Shown here: positions 32,550 through 40,848 of the stretch, piece after piece
Layout of the letters: the number at the start of each line of letters is the position of its first letter
How positions within the stretch are numbered: the stretch's first letter is position 1
Source of the DNA: JBALVT01 sp036960305
GTDB lineage: Bacteria > Pseudomonadota > Gammaproteobacteria > Pseudomonadales > Halieaceae
Direction: 5' to 3'
DNA length: 64,000 bases
Assembly: GCA_036960305.1 (NCBI GenBank)
Contig: JBALWA010000002.1
Span: 160,036 to 224,035, forward strand
Notes under the pieces: model-generated
Seen by the model: only the letters and a program-made list of their open reading frames with translations
Told to the model about the DNA's origin: nothing
Databases searched by the model: none
Made by a program: the position numbers and the translations under genes

Positions 32550-33137
32550 TCAAGGCCGGGGCGGTAGGTAGAGCCCATAGGTGACACCGCCTGTGGTTTT
32601 TTGTCGATAAACGGCCCAGTCCTCAGGCAAGTGGGCGCGTGCTTCCTGCGAAGACAGCTCTACATACACCATGGCCTCAGCTGATAGCCTTTTCGAAGCT
32701 GTCAGGGCCCGGCAGGTCGGTAGGGTCAGCCCTTTGCCAAAGGGTGGGTCGATAAAAACAATGTCCAGAGGCGTGTCTGACGCGTCCAGATACTGGCTCC
32801 AGGAGCCGTGGTGGCAATAGCCTAGTTCGCTGGCCTCCAGAGTGGCCAAATTGCCGGCTATTTGCTGAATGACGGCCGCTGAACGATCGACGAAATCACA
32901 ATGTGCCGCACCCCGAGAAAGCGCTTCCAGCCCCAGTGCGCCACTGCCGGCAAATAGGTCAGCACATTTCGCTCCCGCAATTTCAGGGGCGAGCCAGTTG
33001 AAAAGGGTCTCGCGAATGCGGTCGGTGGTCGGTCTCAGGCCTTCTTCAGCGGTAAATGCCAGCTTTCGACTACGCCAATTGCCACCAATAATACGCAGCT
33101 GGCTGAGGCCCTGCCGCTTGCTTTTGGAACTTGCCAT
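32550..33137 (-). CDS. rsmD: 16S rRNA (guanine-966-N2)-methyltransferase RsmD
   Basis: 195 residues. It begins with R-I-I-G-G-N-W-R-S-R-K-L and R-P-T-T-D-R-I-R-E-T-L-F-N-W-L, followed by the SAM site D-L-F-A-G-S-G-A-L-G-L-E and the catalytic D-P-P-F. It methylates G966 of 16S rRNA. It is divergent from ftsY across 72 bases, the same arrangement as E. coli and Pseudomonas. Confidence 0.97.
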   Translation of the reverse strand: MASSKSKRQGLSQLRIIGGNWRSRKLAFTAEEGLRPTTDRIRETLFNWLAPEIAGAKCADLFAGSGALGLEALSRGAAHCDFVDRSAAVIQQIAGNLATLEASELGYCHHGSWSQYLDASDTPLDIVFIDPPFGKGLTLPTCRALTASKRLSAEAMVYVELSSQEARAHLPEDWAVYRQKTTGGVTYGLYLPPRP

Positions 33138-33209
33138 TTATTCGCTTCGCGCAAGGGTGATAAGATAGGCGTTTTTTGCAGAAGCCCTTCTGCACACTCT
33201 AAGACATAT

Positions 33210-34814
33210 ATGAAGTTTTTCAAACGAAATAAATCGACGGAAGAGCCCACTGCTGAGCCCGAAGTAGCAGAGCCCGGGCCCCAGCCTGAACAACTCGAGG
33301 CCTCGGTGGAGATCCCGGGTTCCGCTTCGGGCGACCCAAAACAGGCCATGGAGAGTCAGGGTGTTGTGCCTGTTGCCGTGCCAGTGGCCGGGGAATCCAC
33401 AGTGCAGCCCACATCGACGGACGGCGAAGTAGCACAGGATTCCGCAGCGGAGGAGTCGCCGCCTGCACTTGACCCTGTTCAGCATGACGAGCCTGTCGCC
33501 GCGTCTGCGGCGGAGCCGGGTTTGTTTTCTCGCCTCAAGCGCAGTTTGAGTTTTAGCGATGGAGAGCCAGCGACCGAGGCCACGGTTCCCGCGGATTCTT
33601 TGCCGCAGGTGGCTGCTGCTGAGGGCATTGTTAGTTCGGCGCCCGCAACGGAAACCGTTGAGGCCGCAGAACCAGGGTCTACGGCAACTGTCGGTGCACT
33701 TGAGCCAGCGCTAACACCTGTTGAGCACAATAATGACGTTGAAGTGGTATCGGCGACATCTGAACCTAAAATAGAACCCGAACCGGTCCCTGCCCCGGTG
33801 CCTGTCGAGAATGCCGTTTTGGAGCCCGCGCCGGCACCGGGTCATGAGCCTGTAGCGGTTGAGAACGCAGGCACCGAAGGTGAAGCGGGCCTGTTTACAC
33901 GGATGAAGCGCGGCCTGAGTCGCACCGGCGATGGCCTCTTCCAGGGGCTAGGGAATCTTTTTCTGGGTCGCAAGGAGATCGATGCCGAGCTATTGGAGGA
34001 ACTGGAGTCACGATTGCTGATGGCAGATGTGGGGGTGGATGCCACAGTGAGCATTATTGAGAGCCTGACCCAGCGCGTATCCCGCAAGGAGCTGACACAC
34101 CCGGAGGCCCTGCAGGCTGCACTCCGGCAAGAGTTACTCACTATACTGAAGCCCTGTCAGCAGCCTCTGGAGGTCTCGGGGAAGAAGCCCTACGTGATCC
34201 TGATGGTGGGGGTCAACGGGGTAGGTAAGACGACAACCATTGGCAAGCTTGCCATGCGGTATAAGGCGGAAGGTCGCTCGGTAATGCTGGCTGCGGGCGA
34301 CACCTTTCGCGCGGCCGCAGTGGAGCAGTTGCAGGTCTGGGGAGAGCGCAATGCTGTGCCTGTGGTGGCTCAACACACAGGGGCGGACAGTGCGTCTGTC
34401 TTGTTCGACGCCCTGCAGGCAGCGCAATCCCGAGGGGTTGATGTGCTCATTGCCGATACCGCGGGTAGGCTGCATAACAAGGACAACCTCATGGAGGAGC
34501 TCAAGAAGGTCGTTCGGGTTATGGCCAAGCTGGACCCCGAGGCGCCCCATGAGGTGATGTTGGTACTGGACGCGGGCACAGGACAAAACGCCCTGGCTCA
34601 GGCGAGCCATTTTCAGCAGGCCGTTGGCGTATCCGGTATCTCCCTGACGAAGCTGGATGGTACGGCCAAGGGGGGAGTGATTTTTGCTATCGCGAAAAAA
34701 CTGCAACTTCCTATTCGGTTTATTGGCGTGGGGGAGGCGGCAGAGGATTTGCGCCCCTTTGAAGCGGAGCAGTTTATTGAGGCGTTGTTTTCTCGGGTTG
34801 GCCCGCCTGCATGA
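33210..34814 (+). CDS. ftsY: Signal recognition particle receptor FtsY
   Basis: 534 residues. The first ~220 are an acidic, Pro/Ala/Glu-rich A domain. The NG domain follows with G-V-N-G-V-G-K-T-T-T, D-T-F-R-A-A-A, D-T-A-G-R and T-K-L-D-G. It is the GTPase receptor that docks SRP-ribosome complexes on the inner membrane. The lipid-binding motif G-L-F-T-R-M-K-R-G-L-S (residues 227-237) just before the N domain is preceded by a second copy, G-L-F-S-R-L-K-R-S-L-S, at residues 104-114 within the A domain. The stop overlaps ftsE (ATGA), so the three genes form one unit. Confidence 0.96.
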   Translation: MKFFKRNKSTEEPTAEPEVAEPGPQPEQLEASVEIPGSASGDPKQAMESQGVVPVAVPVAGESTVQPTSTDGEVAQDSAAEESPPALDPVQHDEPVAASAAEPGLFSRLKRSLSFSDGEPATEATVPADSLPQVAAAEGIVSSAPATETVEAAEPGSTATVGALEPALTPVEHNNDVEVVSATSEPKIEPEPVPAPVPVENAVLEPAPAPGHEPVAVENAGTEGEAGLFTRMKRGLSRTGDGLFQGLGNLFLGRKEIDAELLEELESRLLMADVGVDATVSIIESLTQRVSRKELTHPEALQAALRQELLTILKPCQQPLEVSGKKPYVILMVGVNGVGKTTTIGKLAMRYKAEGRSVMLAAGDTFRAAAVEQLQVWGERNAVPVVAQHTGADSASVLFDALQAAQSRGVDVLIADTAGRLHNKDNLMEELKKVVRVMAKLDPEAPHEVMLVLDAGTGQNALAQASHFQQAVGVSGISLTKLDGTAKGGVIFAIAKKLQLPIRFIGVGEAAEDLRPFEAEQFIEALFSRVGPPA

Positions 34815-35476
34815 TTAAATTTGACCGGGTTACCAAGCGTTACGGGGAGAGTCGGGACGCGCTACGGGAAGTCAGTTTTTCAATTGAAAAAGACGAGCTG
34901 GTGTTCCTGACCGGCCATTCAGGTGCGGGTAAAAGCACCTTACTGCGCTTGATTATGCTAATGGAAAGGTCCACCCGGGGTCAGGTAGAGGTCAACGGTC
35001 GCGACCTGCAGTCCATGGGGCGCGGGGCGATCCCAGGCCACCGACGCAGTATTGGCGTGGTGTTCCAGAATCACCAGCTGTTGTTTGATCGTAGCGTGTT
35101 TGACAATGTGGCTCTCCCACTGATTATTGGAGGCTATGACCATAGGGAGGTGGGCAGAAGAGTGCGGGCAGCGCTCGATAAAGTTGGCCTGCTGAGCCGA
35201 GAGGGGTCTATGCCTGTCACCCTGTCCGGAGGAGAGCAGCAGCGTGTTGGGATCGCCCGGGCGGTGGTCGGTAAGCCCGATATCCTGTTGGCCGATGAGC
35301 CCACGGGTAATCTCGATCCGGCCCTCTCTGCTGAAATTATGCAGTTGTTCGAGGAATTCAATCGAGTCGGGGTAACGGTGCTCATTGCCAGCCACGACCT
35401 GGCGCTTATTTCGCGGCTGCGACATCGCATTATCACCTTGCGCGATGGCACCATGGTAACGGGGACCTCGGACTGA
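34811..35476 (+). CDS. ftsE: Cell division ATP-binding protein FtsE
   Basis: 221 residues, ABC ATPase. Walker A is G-H-S-G-A-G-K-S-T, the signature is L-S-G-G-E-Q-Q-R-V-G-I-A-R-A, and Walker B is I-L-L-A-D-E-P-T-G-N-L-D. With FtsX it controls periplasmic murein hydrolases, through EnvC in E. coli, at the division site. It overlaps ftsY and ftsX at both ends. Confidence 0.97.
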   Translation: MIKFDRVTKRYGESRDALREVSFSIEKDELVFLTGHSGAGKSTLLRLIMLMERSTRGQVEVNGRDLQSMGRGAIPGHRRSIGVVFQNHQLLFDRSVFDNVALPLIIGGYDHREVGRRVRAALDKVGLLSREGSMPVTLSGGEQQRVGIARAVVGKPDILLADEPTGNLDPALSAEIMQLFEEFNRVGVTVLIASHDLALISRLRHRIITLRDGTMVTGTSD

Positions 35477-36447
35477 TGGCTCGTACCAACGGTAGGGAAG
35501 GGGCAGTACACAGCCGAACAGGCCTGGACGATCGTTTGCACGCATGGTTGCGGCATCACAGGATGTCTGCCGCGGATAGTCTGCATCGCCTATTGGACAA
35601 GCCCTGGTCGAGTTTGCTTACCTGGCTCGTTATTGCTATCGCCATGGCCCTGCCTGTGGGAATGAATGTCGCTTTGGAAAACGCCCGTTCAGTCAGTACT
35701 GACTGGGACCGGCCCGCACAGATATCCCTGTTTCTGGCCTCGGATCTGGAGCAGGAGCCCGCTCGGGAACTGCATCGGCAATTGGTTGGCCGTGAAGATA
35801 TTGAGGAGGCGAGATTCGTGTCCAGTGAGGACGCGTTGGAGGAGTTCCGCCAACTGTCGGGCTTTTCTGAGCTGCTGGATAGCCTGGAAAAAAATCCCCT
35901 GCCCCATCTTATTGTCGTGTTCCCCGCCGAGGGGGCCGAAGCCGGCACAATCGCTGAACTGCAGGCCACACTGGAGGCTATGCCAGAGGTTGAGCAGGCA
36001 GTGCTGGATATGGAGTGGGTGCAACGACTGGGCAGTATGATGGCACTGGCCAGACGAATTGTACTTGCGGTGGGTGCTCTGCTGGTCATGGGGGTTATTC
36101 TAATTCTGGGGAATACCATACGGCTGGCGATTGAAAACCGCCGGGATGAAATTGTGATTGTTAAACTGGTGGGCGGTAGCAATGCTTTTGTGCGTCGACC
36201 CTTTCTGTATACCGGCCTTTGGTATGGGGTGGGTGGTGGCCTCATTGCGGCTCTGTTGGTTGGCGGTGGCCTGTGGTTTATGGGGGGGGCGGCGCGCTCC
36301 CTTGCCCAGCTTTACCAAAGCGGCTTTGAGATTCAGGGGCTGGGAATTATGGGGGGGTTGAACCTGATTATACTGGGTGGATTATTGGGGCTTGCGGGTG
36401 CCTGGCTAGCCGTATCCAGGCACCTCAGCGAGATTGAGCCGCGCTAA
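35476..36447 (+). CDS. ftsX: Cell division protein FtsX
   Basis: 323 residues. Membrane helix about 53-72, then a periplasmic domain of about 120 residues, then three helices (about 197-220, 248-272, 291-313). This four-helix FtsX/MacB-like topology is typical. The cytoplasmic N-terminus has the W-L-R-H-H-R-M-S-A-A-D-S-L motif region seen in relatives. It starts one base inside the ftsE stop (TGATG), so translation is coupled. The 136 bases to rpoH hold heat-shock control signals rather than a clear terminator. Confidence 0.95.
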   Translation: MARTNGREGAVHSRTGLDDRLHAWLRHHRMSAADSLHRLLDKPWSSLLTWLVIAIAMALPVGMNVALENARSVSTDWDRPAQISLFLASDLEQEPARELHRQLVGREDIEEARFVSSEDALEEFRQLSGFSELLDSLEKNPLPHLIVVFPAEGAEAGTIAELQATLEAMPEVEQAVLDMEWVQRLGSMMALARRIVLAVGALLVMGVILILGNTIRLAIENRRDEIVIVKLVGGSNAFVRRPFLYTGLWYGVGGGLIAALLVGGGLWFMGGAARSLAQLYQSGFEIQGLGIMGGLNLIILGGLLGLAGAWLAVSRHLSEIEPR

Positions 36448-36514
36448 GCACCTTTTCACGACTAACTAAGTTATTGTTTTAAATGATTAATTTCAGACTA
36501 TTTTGGGTGGGAAA

Positions 36515-36541
36515 GGAACTTTTCCGAAATTAGCACTCTAA
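36515..36541 (+). promoter_or_regulatory. Candidate sigma-E-type promoter of rpoH
   Basis: A perfect GGAACTT (36515-36521) is followed after 14 bases by CTCTAA (36536-36541), close to the RpoE consensus GGAACTT, 15 bases, GTCTAA. E. coli rpoH has a sigma-E promoter too (P3). The -10 region falls inside the CIRCE operator. A sigma-70-like pair TTGTTT (36474-36479) and GACTAT (36496-36501), spacer 16, lies further upstream. Spacing one base short lowers confidence. Confidence 0.5.
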
Positions 36542-36556
36542 CTTAAAGAGTGCTAA
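36530..36556. promoter_or_regulatory. CIRCE operator (HrcA site) upstream of rpoH
   Basis: The sequence is a perfect match to CIRCE: TTAGCACTC (36530-36538), nine bases, GAGTGCTAA (36548-36556). CIRCE is bound by the HrcA repressor, usually before groESL or dnaK. Here it lies 27 bases before the rpoH ATG, overlapping a sigma-E-like -10 and downstream of a sigma-70-like promoter, well placed to repress rpoH at normal temperature. hrcA is not in the window. Confidence 0.88.
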
Positions 36557-36583
36557 TATTGGCCGCTGAAATGGAGACCCCAC

Positions 36584-37438
36584 ATGAGTAAGAGTTTACT
36601 ACCTGTCGATCAGATGGTTCCTGGAGCCAATCTTCCTGCCTATATACAGGCGGTCGGTGGTATTCCGGTGCTGACCGTAGAGCGCGAGCGCGAGTTGGCT
36701 GAAGACCTGTACTTCAATGAAAACCTGGAAGCGGCGCGTGAGTTGGTCATGTCGCATTTGCGTTTTGTCGTGCATATTGCCAGAAGCTATTCGGGTTATG
36801 GATTGGCCGAGGCCGACCTGATTCAGGAAGGTAACGTGGGCCTGATGAAGGCCGTCAAACGATTTAACCCTGAAAAGGGTGTTCGCCTGGTTTCATTTGC
36901 GGTGCACTGGATCAAAGCCGAAATGCACGAATTCGTGTTGCGCAACTGGCGCATCGTGAAGGTCGCGACTACCAAATCCCAGCGCAAGTTATTTTTTAAT
37001 CTGCGCAGTGCCAAAAAGGGCCTGTCCTGGCTGAACGCTGAAGAAGCGCAGGCGGTGGCGGATGACCTCGGTGTTGACGTGCGCGAAGTCCACAGAATGG
37101 AAGGCCGTTTGACTAGCCGTGATGTGGCTTTTGATAGCCCGCTGGACTCCGATGACGATAATAGCTGGCACGCCCCCCAGTACTTTCTGGAAGATAAAGT
37201 CTCGGATCCGGCACAGCAGCTGGAGTCGTTGGACTGGCAGCAAAACAACGAGGCGCAGTTGCACAATGCTCTGGCTGATCTCGACGAGCGCAGTCGCAAT
37301 ATCCTTGCCCAGCGGTGGTTGACTGAGGAAAAATCCACATTGCACGAGTTGGCAGCGGAGTATGGGATTTCAGCGGAGCGTATCAGGCAATTGGAACAAA
37401 ATGCTATGAAAAAGCTGCGAGCGGCGATCGCCCCGTAA
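36584..37438 (+). CDS. rpoH: RNA polymerase heat-shock sigma factor RpoH (sigma-32)
   Basis: 284 residues. Region 2 includes R-F-V-V-H-I-A-R-S-Y-S-G-Y-G and D-L-I-Q-E-G-N-V-G-L-M-K-A-V-K-R-F. The sigma-32-specific RpoH box region reads Q-R-K-L-F-F-N-L-R. Region 4 ends with the helix-turn-helix E-Y-G-I-S-A-E-R-I-R-Q-L-E. It directs transcription of chaperones and proteases. GGAG (36573-36576) is 7 bases before the ATG. A CIRCE element and a candidate sigma-E promoter precede it, suggesting dual heat and envelope stress input. Confidence 0.97.
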   Translation: MSKSLLPVDQMVPGANLPAYIQAVGGIPVLTVERERELAEDLYFNENLEAARELVMSHLRFVVHIARSYSGYGLAEADLIQEGNVGLMKAVKRFNPEKGVRLVSFAVHWIKAEMHEFVLRNWRIVKVATTKSQRKLFFNLRSAKKGLSWLNAEEAQAVADDLGVDVREVHRMEGRLTSRDVAFDSPLDSDDDNSWHAPQYFLEDKVSDPAQQLESLDWQQNNEAQLHNALADLDERSRNILAQRWLTEEKSTLHELAAEYGISAERIRQLEQNAMKKLRAAIAP

Positions 37439-37448
37439 TTTCCTCATC

Positions 37449-37472
37449 ACGGGGCGCTTATCGTCGCCCCGT
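37449..37472 (+). terminator. Hairpin after rpoH
   Basis: A perfect 8-bp stem (ACGGGGCG 37449-37456 and CGCCCCGT 37465-37472) with an eight-base loop follows the rpoH stop. No T-run follows. The CGCCCCGTAAT half also occurs at the very end of rpoH (about 37428-37438), so two mutually exclusive hairpins can form. Terminator strength is uncertain. Confidence 0.45.
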
Positions 37473-37536
37473 AATGCATTACAATAGACATCCTTTTATC
37501 AAATCCTGCTTCAATGTGACCTGAAGGGTGTTCTCT

Positions 37537-37914
37537 ATGGCAAAAATATTCATTCTCCTGGGCGCCTGCAGTGGCATGCTCGCGGTAGCGTTTGGCGCTT
37601 TTGGTGCACATGCGCTTAAGGCCCGCCTGGACGATTATTCTATGGGGGTGTTTGAAACCGCTGTTCAGTATCATTTCTATCACAGCTTTGCCCTACTTGC
37701 GGTGGGTATCATTGCGCTCTCGCAGCCCCAGACTGTTCTTCTCAAAAGCAGTGGTTGGCTGTTTTTTATTGGCCTGCTGATTTTCTCGGGCAGCCTGTAC
37801 CTTCTCAGCCTGACCGGCGTACGTTGGCTTGGCGCGGTGACGCCCCTGGGTGGTCTGGCATTTTTGGGTGGCTGGGCTTGCCTCGCCGCAGCCGGATGGA
37901 AGTTTCTGGTGTGA
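37537..37914 (+). CDS. DUF423 family small membrane protein
   Basis: 125 residues from the ATG at 37537; a GTG at 37528 is also in frame. Four membrane helices. The family start is seen in G-A-C-S-G-M-L-A-V-A-F-G-A-F-G-A-H-A-L-K, and F-E-T-A-V-Q-Y-H-F-Y-H-S follows. Function unknown (YgdD/DUF423). It overlaps trmB at its 3' end, so they are likely co-transcribed, as in Pseudomonas. Confidence 0.9.
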   Translation: MAKIFILLGACSGMLAVAFGAFGAHALKARLDDYSMGVFETAVQYHFYHSFALLAVGIIALSQPQTVLLKSSGWLFFIGLLIFSGSLYLLSLTGVRWLGAVTPLGGLAFLGGWACLAAAGWKFLV

Positions 37915-38612
37915 CCGCAGAATCTGAGGCCACGCTCAAACGGCGCCCAATTCGTAGCTATGTGCTGAGAACGGGGCGTATGACGCCCGGGCAGCAGCGA
38001 GCTTTTGACAATGGTTGGGGTCATTGGGGGCTGGAGTACGGCGCCGGAATGATCGACAGCGAAGCGGTTTTTTCACGCGGCGGGCCACTGGTACTGGAAA
38101 TCGGCTTTGGTATGGGGCAGTCACTGGTCGAGATGGCTGTGGCAGACCCGGACAGTAACTTCATTGGTATTGAGGTCCACAAGCCCGGAGTAGGCAAGTT
38201 ACTGCATGGCATTGAAGAATCCGGTGTAGAAAACCTGAGGGTTTACTGCCATGACGCGGTTGAAATTTTGCGTGATTGCATCCCGGATGGGTCACTGGAC
38301 ACCCTACAAATTTTCTTCCCAGACCCCTGGCACAAAAAAAAGCACAATAAACGGCGCCTGATCCAGCCGGAATTTGTACAGCAGCTGCGGCCCAAATTAC
38401 GCCTGGGTGGTCTTATTCATCTCGCGACGGACTGGGAGCATTACGCCCAGCAGATGATGGACGTGTTGAGCGCAGCCGAGGGATTCAGTAATCATTCGGG
38501 CGATGGTCAGTACGCTCGACGCCCTGATCATCGACCCCTGACCAAGTTTGAACGCAGAGGCGAGCGGCTGGGGCATGGCGTCTGGGATTTAATGTTCGAG
38601 CGCACAGCTTAA
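37911..38612 (+). CDS. trmB: tRNA (guanine-46-N7)-methyltransferase TrmB
   Basis: 233 residues from a GTG at 37911 that overlaps the DUF423 stop (GTGA) and has GGAAG 8 bases upstream; an ATG at 37896 would add five residues. SAM motif V-L-E-I-G-F-G-M-G-Q-S, then F-I-G-I-E-V-H, and the signature F-P-D-P-W-H-K-K-K-H-N-K-R-R. It makes m7G46 in tRNA variable loops. Its 3' end overlaps convergent hemW by 4 bases. Confidence 0.95.
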   Translation: MTAESEATLKRRPIRSYVLRTGRMTPGQQRAFDNGWGHWGLEYGAGMIDSEAVFSRGGPLVLEIGFGMGQSLVEMAVADPDSNFIGIEVHKPGVGKLLHGIEESGVENLRVYCHDAVEILRDCIPDGSLDTLQIFFPDPWHKKKHNKRRLIQPEFVQQLRPKLRLGGLIHLATDWEHYAQQMMDVLSAAEGFSNHSGDGQYARRPDHRPLTKFERRGERLGHGVWDLMFERTA

Positions 38613-39790
38613 TCAGGAAAAAATTCGGCCACTACGTTGTCCAGGAAACGCCTGCCCAGCGCGGTAGTGCTGACCTGGTGGCCACACACTCTCAATAGAT
38701 TCTTATCTGTTAATTCCTGGAGCTGGGGTTGCAGTACGCTTTCAGCCAGGCCGGTGCTTGCCCTAAACTCTGTCATTGAAAAGCCGCGATTGAGGCGCAG
38801 GGCGTTGAGCATAAATTCACCGGCTATTTCACCCTCTTCCAGTGCCCGGCTATTGGCGACATAACCACCCGATTGGCCGGCCATATACTCGCTTGGCTGC
38901 CGCTTTTTCGAATAGCGAAGAATGCGTCCGTTGCACATTGAAACTTTGCCATGGGCGCCTGCTCCAATCCCCAGATAGTCCCCGAAGCCCCAATAGTTGA
39001 GGTTGTGACGGCAATTTTTCCCCGACTGGCTATAGGCTGAGACTTCGTATTGAGCCAGTGCCGCGCGCTCCAGCAGGCGCTCTCCCTGTTCCTGAATGTC
39101 CGCCAGGTTGTCTTCCACCGGGAGTTCCGGAGGGTGCTTGTGAAAAACCGTGTTGGGCTCGATGGTCAGTTGATACCAGGATAAATGTGGAGGGCAGTAT
39201 TGCAGCGCGGTGGTCAGGTCAGCGCAGGCACTGGCAACCGATTGACCCGGCAAGCCGTGCATCAAATCCAGGTTGAAGTTATCGAATCCGGCACTCTGGG
39301 CCATTTCAATGGCCGCGTGAGCCTGTGAACTGTTGTGGACCCGGCCCAGCTGCTGTAATTGCCTGTCGTCAAAGCTCTGGATGCCCAGAGACAGCCTGTT
39401 TACGCCGGCCTGCCGGAAACCCTCAAACTTGGCGCTCTCTGCACTGCCCGGGTTGGCTTCCATGGTGACCTCGACCGCCGTCGACAATTCAACCCGTTCA
39501 GCGATGCCGCTCATGAGCCGGGCAAGGCCGCCTGTTGAAAGTAGGCTGGGTGTACCACCGCCGATAAAAACTGTGTTGACCCTGCGGTCTTCTACATAGT
39601 GCAGATCATTCTGGAGGTCCTGGAGCAGGGCATCTATATACGCGCCTTCAGGTAATTCTGCACTCTCGTGGGAGTTAAAATCACAATAGGGGCATTTGCG
39701 TTCGCACCAGGGGTAGTGAACGTAAAGGCTCAGAGGCGACTGGGATTGAACAGTGATGGCAGTTACCTCTCTAATAGATGGAGGCGTCAT
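38609..39790 (-). CDS. hemW: Radical SAM heme chaperone HemW
   Basis: 393 residues. The radical SAM cluster site is W-C-E-R-K-C-P-Y-C-D-F-N-S-H, followed by V-F-I-G-G-G-T-P-S-L-L. The C-terminal HemN-like winged domain ends the protein. HemW is related to HemN but lacks the extra N-terminal residues of true coproporphyrinogen dehydrogenase; it is regarded as a heme-trafficking protein. Last gene of the yggS-to-hemW operon, overlapping rdgB by one base. Confidence 0.93.
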   Translation of the reverse strand: MTPPSIREVTAITVQSQSPLSLYVHYPWCERKCPYCDFNSHESAELPEGAYIDALLQDLQNDLHYVEDRRVNTVFIGGGTPSLLSTGGLARLMSGIAERVELSTAVEVTMEANPGSAESAKFEGFRQAGVNRLSLGIQSFDDRQLQQLGRVHNSSQAHAAIEMAQSAGFDNFNLDLMHGLPGQSVASACADLTTALQYCPPHLSWYQLTIEPNTVFHKHPPELPVEDNLADIQEQGERLLERAALAQYEVSAYSQSGKNCRHNLNYWGFGDYLGIGAGAHGKVSMCNGRILRYSKKRQPSEYMAGQSGGYVANSRALEEGEIAGEFMLNALRLNRGFSMTEFRASTGLAESVLQPQLQELTDKNLLRVCGHQVSTTALGRRFLDNVVAEFFPD

Positions 39791-40407
39791 TAGCGCCCTT
39801 TAAGTGCGTCCAATAGCTTTTGGCTGGCCTGGGCCCTGTGACTGATACGGTTTTTTTCACCCGGATCGAGTTCAGCCGAGCTGCAATCGTATTCAGTGAG
39901 ATAGAACAGGGGGTCGTAACCGAAACCATTGGCACCGCGGGGCGCGAGGAGTATCTGCCCCTCCCAACTGCCCTGGCAGATCAGGGGGGTGGGGTCCTGC
40001 CAGTGGCGCATATAGACCAATACACAGAGAAAGCGGGCGGTGCGCCGATCCGGCGGGACGCCCTCCAGTTCAGAGAGTAATTTGCTGTTGTTGCGGGCGT
40101 CGGCCCCACTACCACTGCTGCCGGCATAGCGGGCCGAATAGATCCCCGGAGCACCCTGCAGGTAATCCACTTCCAGCCCCGAATCATCGGCCAGGGCGGG
40201 AAGGCCGGTGTGTTTGGCAGCGGCCCGCGCCTTGATAATGGCGTTTTCAACAAAGCTCAGGCCGTCCTCGGCGACTTCAGGTACCTGAAACGCAGATTGG
40301 GGCTGGAGCTGCATATCCAGGGGCGCAAGCAGGCGGTTAAACTCGCGTAATTTGCCGTCGTTGCCACTGGCAAGAACCGCTGTCTGTGGGGAGCCCGGGG
40401 TTACCAT
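39790..40407 (-). CDS. rdgB: XTP/dITP pyrophosphatase RdgB
   Basis: 205 residues. N-terminal L-A-S-G-N-D-G-K-L-R-E-F, then F-V-E-N-A-I-I-K-A-R-A-A-A, D-D-S-G-L-E-V-D, and late G-A-N-G-F-G-Y-D-P-L-F-Y, all diagnostic of the HAM1/RdgB family. It hydrolyses ITP, dITP and XTP to keep deaminated purines out of DNA. It is joined to its neighbours by single-base overlaps. Confidence 0.97.
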   Translation of the reverse strand: MVTPGSPQTAVLASGNDGKLREFNRLLAPLDMQLQPQSAFQVPEVAEDGLSFVENAIIKARAAAKHTGLPALADDSGLEVDYLQGAPGIYSARYAGSSGSGADARNNSKLLSELEGVPPDRRTARFLCVLVYMRHWQDPTPLICQGSWEGQILLAPRGANGFGYDPLFYLTEYDCSSAELDPGEKNRISHRAQASQKLLDALKGR

Positions 40408-40847
40408 TAGTTAATATAGAGCTGGTGTTTGAATTTGAGTTTATAGCTCTGGTCCGCTCCCTCTGGCCGAAAATCAACCTCGAAAAAGCGCCATTCCTCA
40501 TTGATGAATTTGAGTTCGGCAATGTAGTAGATGGCAGAGCCCTCGCGTATTTCCTTGAATTCCAATTCCTGGTTTTGAATAAGGTCCCAGGTTTTACCTT
40601 TGAGCAGCATGGTCCGCGCTTCACTGCCCTCGGCCAGGTTTTCTCGCACCGCCAGATTGAGGATGGCGCGCTTTTCGCCCCGGGTAATACCGTAGTTGGC
40701 AGCCACGGAGGGCTCAATAAAGGTGGTATTGACCACGCTGTAGTAAAGCTCATAGGGGCCGAAGGTTTCAGACTGTTGCGCCTGGGGCCCCGCAGCGAAT
40801 AGCAAAGCGAGAAGCGATATTATTGGCCAGAGCAGGTAATGTTTCAT
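40407..40847 (-). CDS. DUF4426 exported protein
   Basis: 146 residues. The signal peptide is cut near A-A-G-P-Q-A. The body contains the DUF4426 pattern Y-E-L-Y-Y-S-V-V-N-T-T-F-I-x-P-x-V-A and the C-terminal F-I-N-E-E-W-R-F-F-E-V-D-F-R. Function unknown; it lies between metW and rdgB in Pseudomonas as well. Spacing is 1 base to metW and a 1-base overlap with rdgB. Confidence 0.88.
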   Translation of the reverse strand: MKHYLLWPIISLLALLFAAGPQAQQSETFGPYELYYSVVNTTFIEPSVAANYGITRGEKRAILNLAVRENLAEGSEARTMLLKGKTWDLIQNQELEFKEIREGSAIYYIAELKFINEEWRFFEVDFRPEGADQSYKLKFKHQLYIN

Positions 40848-40848
40848 G

